A stretch of DNA of 64,000 bases from Smallanthus sonchifolius (lineage: Eukaryota; Streptophyta; Magnoliopsida; Asterales; Asteraceae). The stretch is from NCBI GenBank assembly GCA_023525975.1, contig CM042039.1, positions 10,012,501 through 10,076,500 of the forward strand. The letters run 5' to 3'. Position numbers and translations under genes: made by a program. How positions within the stretch are numbered: the stretch's first letter is position 1; the number at the start of each line of letters is the position of its first letter. Below, one piece after another: positions 35,881-47,021 of the stretch. The notes under the pieces were generated by a model that saw only the letters and a list, made by a program, of their open reading frames with translations, searched no databases and was not told where the DNA came from.

Positions 35881-37610
35881 TCAGTTTCTCCTCCGTCTTT
35901 GAGGTCTAGAAAGCCTAACCTCAGATTTTGAATTACCCTTTGGTGTATCACGAGGTTTAACCACATTTGGGTTAACATAAGGCTTACCATGAGTTCTTAC
36001 CTTTCCTGGAGAAATATGTCGGTTACCTTTGTCTTTGTGAGGACAATCCATCCGAATGTGACCCACAAGATCACAGTAAAAGCAAGATCTCGTGTCACGA
36101 TAATCTCTCATATAAGGAATCTTCATACGATAAGATGCACTTGAAGAAGATTCTCCTACATGAACTTCTTTTGGCTTTATTTCCTCTGGAACTCCAGATT
36201 TTGCAACAGGTTTTGATTCAGGCTTCATCATCTCAGGAAATACATGCTACTTCCCTTTATTTTTGTAAGGACAATTCAACACAATGTGTCCCATCTCACT
36301 ACAATTAAAACATGTACGCCTGTCTTTATAATCTCTGACATATGGAACTATTCTTGAATTTGAAGAACTTCCAAATGTATAATTTCCAGATGAATTAGAA
36401 TCAACCTTTGGTTCCTCAACATTAACTTCTTTCGGTATCCCTTTACCTTAGCTTCAGCAAAATATTCATCATCACTCTCATCAGAATACACCATATCTTC
36501 ACCTGTGACTGGATTCACCTTCAACACAGTCTTAGGATCTAAATCCTCATCTTTTATAATCTCAGGTGCAACAGAATAATTTCCATTGAATGGTGGAGGA
36601 ACATAACCAATACCATTAGTTCCCTTCCCCTCTTCTGTATTATTAAAATAATATCCTAATAAGAATGATGAATTTCCAAAGCTTTCTAATTTTCTGTGCA
36701 GTCTAATCACCTCAGCTTTAGATTTAGCAAGTTCCTTATCTTTCTCAGCAAGATCATTATTTCTTTTCTCAATTTCTGCAAAGGACATATCCAGGTGATA
36801 TACCTGCTCTTTGATCTTCAAAGTCAGAGAACTTATATCCCTCTTCAGTGATTCTATCCTTTCAACACACACATTCTCATTATCTTTTAGTTTCTGATTT
36901 ACCGTGTGCATCGATTTCATATCACAAATGAGGTTTACGTTGTCATCCATAACCCTCATCATTTTATCCTTCACTGAAATACAGTTAGAACAACACGTTT
37001 CAGAGTTAGAAACTACCGTATCCTTTTCTTCTAAAGAAGATGCACCAGGAGCCATGAATATGTCATCAACAGCTGCACCCTTTTGATCAATAATGGCAGG
37101 CTCTGCATCAATTTCTGATTCACTCAGATCATCTTCAACTGTCTGAAAGCTTTCTTCAGTCATCACATCAGTCTCAGTAGATTGAGTACTTTCACCAGAA
37201 AGAATACTCTCAGTATCAGTTAAATCTGCAGAAGAATCACTTTGAGAGTAACTCGGCTTCTCCAATACTTCTTTGATCAAGACCACAAACGCTTGAGAAG
37301 TTGTTTCACCCTTTTTCTTCAATGCTTCCCATAGATCTCTTGAAGTTGGACACTTCCCGAGACTATGAATGATTTCTTTTATCGTTAAAGTTTCACAAGT
37401 TTTCATTTCTTGATCAAACTTCTGCTTTTCTACTTTAGTAAGAGATGTCACTGGTTTAAGAACATCACGAAATTCCAGAAAGTCAAAAGTAGGATGCACA
37501 TATCCTTCTGTTATTGGTCTCCAAAAATTTTCATCGGTTTCTGATACGAACTGTTTGAACCGGACTTTCCAGCTACGGTAATCTGATATGCACAAAAGCC
37601 TCGGTGGCAT
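35881..37610 (-). pseudogene. Copia gag with two zinc knuckles (element B)
   Basis: Capsid protein gene. The 420-codon frame 37610-36348 starts with a copia-type N-terminus (SDYRSWKVRFKQFV, ENFWRPITEGYV). It has an acidic, Ser-rich middle and a likely coiled coil at residues 230-320 (repeated KDRIxxLKRDI-like heptads). After a frameshift near 36440 it continues with two near-duplicate blocks, YVRDYKDRRTCFNCSEMGHI and YMRDYRDTRSCFYCDLVGHI. These are CCHC zinc knuckles for RNA binding. A TAG separates them at about 36249 and the frame ends at 35881. This is the only substantial coding region of B. Confidence 0.85.
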
Positions 37611-37784
37611 AGTTCCAATCTCATTATCATCACATGAAATTGATATTTTGAAATTTTTGCGAAAATATCCGGAAAAAAAAAATTCCCGCCAAAATACTCT
37701 TTTTTAAAAATTTCAAAAATTCAAAATTTCAAAAATGATTCAAAACAAGCATATAAAATTTATTTTTTATTTTTTTTAAGAACA

Positions 37785-37955
37785 CTAGCGAACTAGATAA
37801 GTTCACCTGAAATTAGTTCGCCTGATACTGCCTGAGTGAACTTAATAAGTTCGCCTGAACTTCACAGAGCGAACAAGACCACAAGCGAACTTGATAAGTT
37901 CGCCTGATAAGTTCGCCTAATAAGTTCGCCTCTAACAGAATGATTAAGTTCGCCT
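37785..37955 (-). repeat. Hairpin words between B's primer site and gag
   Basis: Six or more copies of AAGTTCGCCT or AAGTTCACCT, several facing a complementary arm. The best is GCGAACTT-gat-AAGTTCGC at 37885-37903, and GTGAACTT pairs with AAGTTCGCC at about 37836-37855. These are the same words as the LTR hairpins at 38506-38575, now in the leader RNA. Confidence 0.7.
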
Positions 37956-38245
37956 GGTTCAGCTATTCAACCAAAACACGAACCAAAAATTCCGAAAATC
38001 ATCATATCTCACTGATTTGATGGAATTTGATGAAATTGAACCGTATGATTGAGTATAATATGATATAGAACACTTCTAATGGATCAAATTCATCAAATTA
38101 ATCCAAAATCAATCCAAAATGATCAAAATTTCTCCATTTTATCAAAAACACGAAAAAGTCTTCAAAACTCTGAATTTTGATGTTGATTGTACACGAAAAC
38201 ACCACGAATCTGCTGCTAATCGAGAGAAAAAGCTCTGATACCACT

Positions 38246-38647
38246 TGTAGGTCCCGGTTCGGTGCGTGACGGATCTCTAGACTCGCAGTACGACACGGTG
38301 ATAACGTGCAGAATCCATGATCAACGTGCAACGTGTAACTCAATCAACAAAACGGTGTAAATAATCCTCTTTGTATTTCCACTCAGAATATCAGTTTACA
38401 AGACACTGATCAACTCTGATCTTCACTAATCCACCCTAAGCCACACCTAAAAATGTCATGTAAACTTCTATTTATAGGAACACACAGCACCTCCTAAAGA
38501 TGCTTAGGTGAACTTGTTAAGTTCACCTCTCTATGAACTTGAACAATATTCCTTAGGCGAACTTAACAAGTTCGCTCCTAAAGATGCTTAGGCGACTCTA
38601 TGAACTTACACAGAATTTTATCAACAGTTACAAAACATGTCCTAACA
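38246..38647 (-). mobile_element. 5' LTR of element B
   Basis: 402 bp. TATA box on minus at about 38467-38475. Upstream of the TATA, in the direction of transcription, lie two hairpins: AGGTGAACTT/AAGTTCACCT (38506-38528) and GCGAACTT/AAGTTCGC (38557-38575). They differ by a compensated base pair. Confidence 0.92.
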
Positions 38648-38652
38648 GAAGG

Positions 38653-38832
38653 CCCACCATACCCGACAGATGGTGGTGGTGTGAGTGACTCCTCCGAAGG
38701 CTCCGCCTTGCTGCCCTCGGACGAGAGTGGATGTTGTTTTGGCGATTCCACGGGTGTCACCACATGGAATGATGATGCAACACAAATGATGTGTCCCTCG
38801 TCAACAGAGGGTGATATAGGTGGTGTTAACAT
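38653..38832 (-). pseudogene. N-terminal reading frame of C, cut by element B
   Basis: Starting at ATG 38832 on minus: 60 codons rich in Pro and Ser (MLTPPISPSVDEG to TPPPSVGYGG), 120 bp after the primer site. The frame runs to the B insertion. Beyond B (from 25178 leftwards) it continues PSQVHVMDDTQH and stops. Its place matches that of the extra frame upstream of gag in element D, but I see no sequence similarity. Function unknown. Confidence 0.4.
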
Positions 38833-38967
38833 GCCTGCACTGCAATGTATGTATGGATGTTATGTGTATCAGGTATGAGTGTATGTGCCGTGTAACTAAT
38901 GCATGTGTGCGGTTATAGTCTAGTATGCAATCCTAGTTCTTTATAACCAATGTCTCTGATACCAATC

Positions 38968-41676
38968 TGTCACACCCCTAAATTTCACTAACGAAGTTTT
39001 ACCGTTTGGTGCGTGACAAACCAGGATCTCAGTCATTAGTTACATTGAACGACACTATATGGGACTCAAATTGAAATAATATAGAAGTTCAGAGTTAATG
39101 CGGAAGCGTTTAAACAAGTGTGTAAAAGCGCAACACAACGCGCCCAAGTCTAAAAATAACGGAAACATAATAAATGTTCAATAGATTGACAATTATTGAA
39201 TATATCAAGTTGACACCATGCATGCCCTAACGTGCACCTGTGCCTTAGCTTAGCGTCCTGAGAAAACATGTAAGAAAAAGTGTCAACACAAGGTTGGTGA
39301 GTTCACAGGTTTCAGTTTGTAATAGCGTTTAACAGATTAATGTACATTCAATATATATATATCAGTAGGTAGCTAACCCATGTTCATGTTTACTAATGCG
39401 CTCGCAACCGAAAGCTGACTGTTTGTGTTTGAATGCCTCCCACCAAGTCTATCAACAATGGTGCAATGTTTAGGTCAATATTACACCCGTTCGACCTCCA
39501 ATCGAGTTAGCGTGACTAACGCGGGTGGGGTTTGTCAAACCCAGTAGTACTACTCAAATTAACTCGCTATGCTCATATTAAACGGTTCGATGTGAGGAAT
39601 TTCATGATAGAGTTTACACATAGTCATAACAAGTGATAACATATATGAATTACAAAAATCAAAAATGTTTGCGTCATGTTTTCTCCCTCAATTTAAAACA
39701 GTAAAAGGGGCCGTGAAACTCACATGAGTTGCGTAGCAGGTAGATTTACACAAGAATGAGATTAGAACCACAAGTGTTTGCCTGCGAACGGCTTATGTAT
39801 ACCCTAGAATTATAATCATAATAGTTAGGGATACAATGTGATTTTTGTGACGACAACACGGAATATTTGAACGTCCTAAAACATACTTAGGATCAACGAG
39901 TAGACGAACTTGTCCACGGGAATAAGGATTTCTTATATACTAATTAAGATAAATGCGTTTCATGTCGAACGTTTCTAATTACGAATAATGATATTTAATA
40001 AATATATTCATGCGTTTGTACCATAAATAAATGGCCTAGGAAAATAATATAACTTATTATATTATTTTAAACTCATAGAAATTATGATAATGAGTTATGT
40101 GACAGAAATAATAAATATATTATTTTTATTTGAGAATATAACGTGGGTTAACAATATAAACAATTATATCATTTAAAAATTTGAAGTGTCAACAAATGTT
40201 TATTAATGTGGTGAAAATAATATATAACTATATTATTTTTAAATCGGAGTTATGGGTTGGATGATAATATAAACATGTTATTATAAAAGTGGAAAATAAT
40301 ATTAGAAATAGGTTATATAACCAAACCCGAGCCTACGGGTGTTTTTCGGATTTAAAACGTAATTATATTACATTATAATAACATAGGGCTTGAATTTATG
40401 TAAAAATAATCCAAGAAAAATGCCCAAAAAAAAATAACACAGGAGACCGGTTTCGAACCCGGGTCTCCTGTGTGTATGTTCAAAGCCTTAACAAACTCAG
40501 CCCGCTAGGGTGTCTCGCTAGAACCCAGATCGAAATGGTTTTAACACACAGGGACACTGTGGTTTCTTCCCCCATCGTGACCCGATCAAGAACTAGTCCC
40601 AAATCCAACAATTTCGATCGCGAAAGGCCTTAGATTCATAGGGGTTTTGTTAATCGGTTCCTTGCGAACCTGTGGACGGGTTTAATTGCAAAACCAACAA
40701 GTTTAGGTTTGTTTAATTTCTTGTTTGAATATCGAAACCCTAGTTCAAGAACTTAAATTTGAATCTGTTGATTTCGATAATAAAAGTGATTTGATTCATA
40801 GGGCTTTCAAATAGTTGATGATGGCGAGTCTGATCATATGATTTAATTGTATTGAAATCTGGTCTAGCATGAGGCTCGATTAAACCCGAATGTACAAGAA
40901 CCCTAGAATATGTTCTTGATCGATTTGATGTTATAAGCCCCAATTAGCATGGGGCTTTCAATCTATGAATAAAAACGAAACTAAGGATGTGATTGGTTAC
41001 CAAAATGTGATACGAATTGAAAGAGATCGAGTAAATGGACTTCGGCTTCGTGCGTTTTGATCCCCGGTGACACCGACTTCAACTCCGGCCGAATTGAACT
41101 GTGCAAATGCTTCAGTGGGGTTCGAATGAGGTGCGCAGGTGTCTAATTCATGGAAATAACAGAAGATTTGGGCGAATTTGATAATGGTCGATGATAGGGG
41201 CGACGATTATGGGTTTATTTCGATGTAATAACAAGCTTTAATGTCTTAATGATGGTTGTTAATGTCGTGAACGTACAAAACGGTTATCACTTCGAACAGA
41301 TTTCGATAATAGGATTCGAATTGGGATCAAACTAGCCGATATTGACTTTCAAAAGTCAACAAATCGGGATTTGGGTAAATACAGAAACAGACCTTGTAGT
41401 TTCATGCATTTAGGTTTACAAAGTTGACAGAATCAGTCCTTGTGGTTAGAAATGAGTTAAGAACATGGTTAGTTGACTTTCAAAAGTCAATAGGAACACA
41501 ATTACTCAATTTTGACTTTCAAAGTCAATCTGAATTGGGTTTGGACTAATTACACTACTAGTCCTTGTAGTTTTAAGTTTAGATAATGACAGAATTGATC
41601 CCTAGGGTTTAAGATTAGGTTAGAATTTAACTGAATTTGGTTAACGGAGTTAACTTGGAAAGTCCGGATTGTCACA
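38968..41676 (-). mobile_element. 5' LTR of gypsy C
   Basis: 2709 bp, the partner of 18380-21080. The primer site lies directly to its left (38953-38964) and is read on minus. Transcription would run leftwards. I could not pick a clear TATA box. Confidence 0.92.
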
Positions 41677-41681
41677 AGTGC

Positions 41682-42296
41682 CGTTACCATGGCGGTACCG
41701 TGACGAGCCCACCTCCGTTCACAATTTGACAGGTACTATCTTTTTAATACTTTCAGAATTATCCCTTATACTATATATAACATACGCTTTTAACCCGTTT
41801 CATTTTCTATTAGTTTCGTTTTCCTTTAATAACTTTCGTTCGTTAACTTTCTTCAGAATACGGAGGGCGCGGTTGTTGTTAGTTTTTTTTGTCAATGTTC
41901 CGATATAATTTTTTTTAAACGGAGTTGTATTCAAAATCGAGTTTTTTTTTATATCGTAGCCTATAGAGAGTGACGTTACCATTGTGGTACCGTGACGAGC
42001 CCACCTCCGTTCACAATTTGACACGTACTATTTTTTTAATACTTTCAATTTTAACTCTTATACTATATATAATATACGCTTTTAACTCGTTTCATTTTCT
42101 ATTAATTTCATTTTCCTTTAATAACCTTCGTTCGTTAACTTTCTTCAGAATACGGAGGGCGCGGCTGTTTTTAGTTTTTTTTTTGTTAACGTTCTGATAT
42201 AATTTTTTTTTAAACAGAGTTGTATTCAAAATCGAGTTTTTTTTATATCGTCGCCTATAGAGAGTATTGTTACCATTGTGGTAACGTGACGAGCCT
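41682..42296 (+). repeat. Tandem array of ~290-bp units, right part
   Basis: Two further units continue the array interrupted by gypsy C (CCTCCGTTCACAATTTGAC at about 41712 and 42004), and a partial unit ends near 42296. Rejoining 18379 to 41682 across the 5-bp duplication restores an ordinary unit boundary, GAGAGTGCCGTTACC. Confidence 0.9.
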
Positions 42297-42531
42297 AACC
42301 TATTATGAGCGAACATCATTGTCGTTATTAGTATTATCAGAACCCGTATTTGTACTCGCTTTTATGGTTTTTGACGACCCGAATCGGTAAATTTTTATTT
42401 TTTTTTCTTTTTTTATTATTTAGTTTGATTTTCTCTTTTATTAAAATTATTTTTACCGCGACGCCTATATTTTTATTTAAGATTTATTAACGATAGGCCC
42501 CCGTCACGAAGCGCGGATATAACCATCTAGT
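42297..42531 (+). mobile_element. Probable Helitron 3' end
   Basis: The sequence after the tandem array ends in a GC-rich segment with a small CCG...CGG pairing (about 42500-42516), and then ATATAACCATCTAGT. CTAG at 42527-42530 followed by T fits the CTRR|T end of Helitrons. If so, the ~290-bp array belongs to this Helitron and gypsy C landed in it. The left end was not found. Confidence 0.5.
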
Positions 42532-43783
42532 TTAATGTGATTAATAAACTTTTAGTCCTCGATGAAGAATCCAATTCATAAAAACATTATCTTTTAGACC
42601 AGTTTTACCTATTAACTACGATACATTGTTGCAACGACGTGGATGCATCTACTAACATATACCTATATGATAGTATTGAAATTATTCATGGCTTCATATG
42701 CATATACTAACATATACCTATATGATACTCATACAAGTACAACTATACAAGCATGAAGGATGGTACATATGTTATATGTAAATTGCTGTTTTAATTATTA
42801 ACTTTCTAGAAATTACATCTTTGGTTGCTATGCTTAACCCACGAGTAATAAATTATATTTCCATTTATTTCAATATCTTGAAAAACTAAAATCGCTATTA
42901 TTATCAAAATTTATTTTGTAATCGTTTCATATTTTTTGACTGGTTAGTTTCGATATTTTTTTTTATAAATAACTTGATTTGGATTTATTGGTTAAATAAA
43001 AAAGTGTTGCAAAAAAGAAACAGTCAAAACTTGTGATTTATATTGAAAATATTTTTTATTATGGTGTCGTATTTTATTATGTGATCTATTCAAACCGAAC
43101 CGAAAATTCTGACGTCAGGTTATGAAATCAGGGTATCGAAAAATAGTGACCGCATAAGAAAGAAACATGGGTTCGCTACTACCCACTCGATCATAAGGTG
43201 ATTAGGTTTTTGAATGACTTTACATAAACATGGGTTCGCTACTACCCACTCGATCTAGTAAGTCGAGACGAGTGACCTTTTAAGAAGTTTCTATTCAGGT
43301 GAGCTTACTGCGAGCAAAACGAACAATATTGATTGATATGATGAATTGTATATTAAAAATGATATCTGGGTCGTCTTTATTATGTTTAAAACAGTAACAG
43401 GGTAGTTGTGACACCAAAATATATATTAATTTAATTATAATAATTTTAACATGTAGATTGGAGATAAATGTTTACATCAAAAACATTATCAAAAACATTA
43501 GGTAATGTTGAAGCAGCCTAAAAACTTAAAAAGCAAATTTAAAGCCATCCTTTTTCTTTATTCTACAGAAAAGACAAAGTCACGTTAGTTTCCCGAGGAA
43601 AATTTTCACCAAGAGTATTTTTAATGGTCACTCATGGCGATTAATATTTATTTATCGATTTTCTCACGTGTTTCTCTTAAAAAATAAATATTTAAAACTT
43701 TGTATAGAAAGCCTAAAAAGGCTTAAGAAAAAACAAATACTTGTACATGCTGATTAAAATGTAGAGTACTTACGTTACTAATT
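42532..43783. other. No gene; short direct repeats
   Basis: AT-rich spacer. A ~29-bp word beginning ACATGGGTTCGCTACTACCC occurs at about 43167 and 43228. A ~25-bp word beginning CATATACCTATATGATA occurs at about 42656 and 42711. Confidence 0.5.
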
Positions 43784-44205
43784 ATCCATGTACTGTGTCT
43801 AAATTTTAGATTTATTTCGTAAGTTTAAAAACTATACTCCCAGTTTTTAAATTATGCATAAATATATATGTTTGATTACTAGAGTTAATGACAGTTAACT
43901 TTCTGTTAAATATATTAAAAATGATCAAAATAACCCTACATTAAAAAATCAAAAAATAGTTTGTTTTAAGTGGTGATGTCGTCTGAGAACTGGAGGTATA
44001 AATATAGTTTTCTAAATTTATATTTTTTAGTCTAGGGTCATTTTAGTCATTTTTTCAAAGTATTTTACAGAAAAGTTAGTTGTCATTCACTTCATAAACC
44101 AAACATGTTACATTTGTACATAATTTAAGGGCTGACAGTGTAAATTTTAAATTGTAAATTTTCAAACTTAGAGACCAAATTTAAAATTTAGACATACCAC
44201 ATGAA
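43784..44205. repeat. Foldback element, ~400 bp
   Basis: Left arm 43796-43930 and right arm 44045-44194 are imperfect reverse complements. They share TGTCTAAATTT ends, AAATTATG...AAAT, and GTTAACTTTCTGT. No coding. No clear target duplication. It could be a MULE-type or other foldback transposon. Confidence 0.65.
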
Positions 44206-44701
44206 CCATCCCGTGTACTTAACTCTTATTCAACTATAGGATGTTATGTTAATATCGGTTTACTAGAAAACCATTTGCGTCAAATTTGTGGTTTTTTTTC
44301 TTTTGAATTTACATAAAAAATGTTGCTGTCTGATGAGAGTAAACATAGTTTGAATAAACGAAGAACGTTCAATTATGATTGCTCTTTTGTCTTTGGAGAC
44401 AAATTTAACCTCTTTTATAATTAATATTTTTTTTCATTTCAATCTTCACCAGTAATATTAATATGATACAATTGATTTTTAAAAACTCTTCTTAAAAAAC
44501 TTTTATTTTATTTCTCCCCTATCTTTTTTCCATATCATCACAAATATATATAAAAAAACAAAAAAACATGTATACGTTAATTAGATATCGATGTGAAGTT
44601 TTAAAATCTTATTTGAATATTAGGCAAATATTAAATGAGAACGTTACGTGTGAGACATATACAAAGTAGAAAGAACCAAAAACATCTCAAAGACGATATG
44701 T
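44206..44701. other. No gene seen
   Basis: AT-rich spacer. It ends with the left target duplication (AAAGACGATATGT, 44689-44701) of the SINE that follows. Confidence 0.5.
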
Positions 44702-44846
44702 TTTTTTTTTGTTAGAACGACAATCTAATCACCTCATAATTTGATAATTTTACATCAATGTCCACTGCGGAACTTGAACCCTCAACCTCAAGGGGATACG
44801 CATCATTTTACATACCAAGATACCGCTAGGCCAAATACCATTTAAT
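44702..44846 (-). mobile_element. tRNA-derived SINE, ~145 bp
   Basis: On minus: A box TGGCCTAGCGGTA (reverse of 44821-44833), B box GGGTTCAAGTTCCG (reverse of 44768-44781), and a terminal A-run (T-run 44701-44710). The flanks AAAGACGATATGT (44689-44701) and AAAGACGGCATGT (44847-44859) match at 11 of 13 positions, an aged target duplication. It is shorter than the SINE at 1461, with different body sequence. Confidence 0.8.
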
Positions 44847-45030
44847 AAAGACGGCATGTAACATACAAGAATCAAATAAATAAGTTGAGTAAGCATTCTT
44901 CCGCTTAAAATAACTTACGTCATGTTAAAAGATAACGGTGTTTTTAACATGAAGTGTTACATCTAAATATTGATACTCTAGAGTAGATCAATAAATGACA
45001 ACTTTATTTATAAATACATAACCTAGTATT

Positions 45031-45336
45031 TCATTGATCATCATTTGAATCATGCAGAGCAAACTCGCTAGATACCCTGGACAAAGAAGAGGATCGTTGC
45101 GTTGAAACCGAAGAACCCGTCGCCTTCACCGCCAGCATCGAGTCCGCGCTCCACGACCGCCTGATCGGGTACGACACTTTAGCAGCGACATGAGAGCAGT
45201 GACCACCATCGGATTTATGAAGAGCACAGCTGCAGTTGCAGTGGTAGGGCCTTTGTCGAACACCTATGTCGTCGCTAGATATACAGCCTCCGTATACGCC
45301 CTGAAACATCCCGTCTCCGGCAGCTCCGGTAGCCAT
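45031..45336 (-). CDS. Small Cys-rich plant protein, likely host gene
   Basis: 101 codons, no intron. The start ATG at 45336 is followed by MATGAAGDGMFQGVYGGCIS, then RQRPYHCNCSCALHKS with clustered Cys and His, a VSYPIRRSWS motif and a Ser-rich tail. I recall a plant family of unknown function with a GVYEGCIS...RRPYHxNCxCALH...ISYPIRR pattern; that match is from memory and unverified. Support from context: a TATA-like box on minus at about 45413-45424 (ATAAATAT), 80-90 bp upstream, and an AATAAA on minus at about 45003-45008, about 25 bp after the stop. Composition is GC-richer than its surroundings. No membrane segment or signal peptide. Function unknown. Confidence 0.6.
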   Translation of the reverse strand: MATGAAGDGMFQGVYGGCISSDDIGVRQRPYHCNCSCALHKSDGGHCSHVAAKVSYPIRRSWSADSMLAVKATGSSVSTQRSSSLSRVSSEFALHDSNDDQ

Positions 45337-45568
45337 GATGTTCTTTTCCGGTGGCCACTATGTGACAACTAAATACAAGAAGAAAGTGGTTTGTGGAAAC
45401 TACAATAGCATACATATTTATATTGTAGAGGCAACGTGTTGACCGAGGATGCTTGTTGGGTACTAGAATAGAATTATGTCACGTTTGGATTTTGGAATCT
45501 CCTCCACAACAAAATTCTAATTTACATAGAAAGAGTTAGAGTTGTTCCCGTGATACGGAGAGAATCTA

Positions 45569-46801
45569 TCTATTCTAGTAAATAAAAGAGTAAATTTCAT
45601 TTTTTATCCGTGTGTTTGTCCTATTTAACCATTTTAGTCTAAAAAATAATCTTTTAACATATCATCCCATGTGGTTGTATTTTTGTAACCATTTTGGTCT
45701 ATAACACTAACCATGTTAACTTGTTCTGTAAAGTATTAGGACATTTTAGTAATTTTATTTTTAAGTGAACTACTTTAATCTTTTCAGTCAAATAAAAAAA
45801 TTTCAAGTTTTTTTCGTTGAAACTTTTTTTCTTCATTTTTAAAAACGGTTTTTTTTTTACTTTTTAAAAATCAGTTTTTTAATTTTTTATTTCCCGTAAA
45901 AACGTCTTTTTGAACCTTTTTATAAAAGTTTTTTTAACTTTCCTAAAATATTTTTTTTTAAAAACGTTTTTAATTTTTTTTTAGTTTATTTTGTAAAAAC
46001 GTTTTTTAGCTTTTTCTAAAATGATTATTTAGTATTTTAAAAACGTTTTTTTAAATAGTTCACTTTTTTAAAAACTAGTTCACTTAAAAAGTGAAAAAAG
46101 TGTTTTTAAAATAGTTAAAAAAAAACATTTTACGAAAAAACTAAAAACGTTTTTTATAAAAAAAATGATTTTAAAAACGTTTTTTTATGAAAATATTTAA
46201 AAAGAAAATATTTTTAGAAAATTTAAAAAACTTTTTTAAAAAGGTTAAAAAAACGTTTTTATGAAGAAAAAAAACTAAAAAATGATTTAAAAAAAATTAA
46301 AAAAAAAACGTTTTTAAAAAAGTAGGAAAAAGTTTTCTATGAAAAAACTTAAAAACAAGTTTTTATTGAAATGAAAAGGTTAAACTAGTTCACATAGAAA
46401 TGAAATGACTAAAATTCTATATATACTTAACAGAAAAAGTTAACAAGGTTAGTGTCATGGACTGAAATGGTTACAAAAATACAACCTCAAGTGCTGATAT
46501 GTTAAAAGATTTCTTTTTGGACTAATAGAGTTAAACAGGACAAACCACAGGGGCCAAAAGCGAAATTTACGAAAATAAAATTGGACACGTGTCACTTTAC
46601 GGTTCAACCTCACATTTATTTTCCCGTCTCTCTCTTTTTTATTAAATACGTCTCTCTCTTATTAATTACGACACTCTCTCTTCAAAATTTTCCATATGAA
46701 ACTCGAAGCAGGTAAGGAAATTAAAGAGGAAATTTGAATAATAACATTAATCATAAAGATATTTTATCCAACCCGTGTAATACACATGATTCTAACATAG
46801 T
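45569..46801 (+). mobile_element. Non-autonomous Helitron, split by a foldback
   Basis: The 5' end A|TCTATTCTAGTAAATAAAAG at 45569 resembles the TCTATACTA...AATAAA starts of the other Helitrons here. After the foldback (45589-46572) the body resumes with GGACACGTGTCAC, as expected just inside this family's 5' end. It ends with the hairpin-like CCCGTGTAATACACATG (46772-46788) and TTCTAACATAG|T. The terminus CATAG|T is not a perfect CTRR|T, so the right boundary is less certain. Confidence 0.55.
45589..46572. mobile_element. ~980-bp foldback transposon (MULE-like)
   Basis: Two arms of nearly 480 bp are reverse complements (GTAAATTTC at the outer ends; GGTTGTATTTTTGTAACCAT at about 45673 and, reversed, at about 46471). 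The centre is made of A- and T-runs with AAAACGTTTTT words. Flanks AAATAAAAG (45580-45588) and AAATAAAAT (46573-46581) match at 8 of 9 positions. A 9-bp duplication fits Mutator-like elements. No transposase is present. Confidence 0.7.
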
Positions 46802-47021
46802 ATTATATCAAAAAATATTTTTTGATATAGGGGCATTTGCGTGTTTTCCTTTCTAAAATCATTAATTACATATTTTCCTAAACTAAAAAATCAATTTGCA
46901 TATTCCCCTTCTTAAAACATATAAATTGCATAATTCCCTTTGCTAGGAACATTAATTACATATTTTCTCAAACCAAAAAATCAATTACATATTTTACTTT
47001 CTAAAACATATATATTACATA
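46802..47021. other. AT-rich DNA with repeated AATTACATATTTT words
   Basis: Several diverged copies of AATTACATATTTT(C) and CTAAAACATATATATT occur here and again at 47520-47600. They also recur in the arms at 60660-60829 and 63050-63310. No gene. Confidence 0.5.

Larger units (their letters stand above)
25184..38647 (-). mobile_element. Copia-like element B, carrying nested gypsy A
   Basis: LTRs at 25184-25523 and 38246-38647 are flanked by a perfect 5-bp duplication GAAGG (25179-25183 and 38648-38652). The primer site is the reverse of 38232-38243 and the polypurine tract is the reverse of 25524-25534 (AAAGGGGAGTC on minus). Without A, the element is about 5.5 kb and holds gag and a trace of protease but no integrase, RT or RNase H. 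It must have relied on another element to move. It inserted in the 5' part of gypsy C and was later hit by gypsy A. Confidence 0.93.
18380..41676 (-). mobile_element. Ty3/gypsy element C with two nested insertions
   Basis: Complete element ends: LTRs at 18380-21080 and 38968-41676, flanked by AATGC (18375-18379) and AGTGC (41677-41681). This is a 5-bp target duplication with one later change; the array consensus is AGTGC. Orientation is minus: the primer site TGGTATCAGAGA is the reverse of 38953-38964 and the polypurine tract lies left of the pol remnant at about 21081-21095. Copia-like element B (25184-38647) sits inside, so C itself is about 9.8 kb. The pol C-terminus looks Tekay/chromovirus-like. 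Confidence 0.93.

Noticed and set aside
45600..46560. Low-complexity assembly artefact
   Set aside because: The A/T-run centre looks suspicious, but the arms are specific, long and inverted with a plausible duplication, so a foldback transposon is the better reading.
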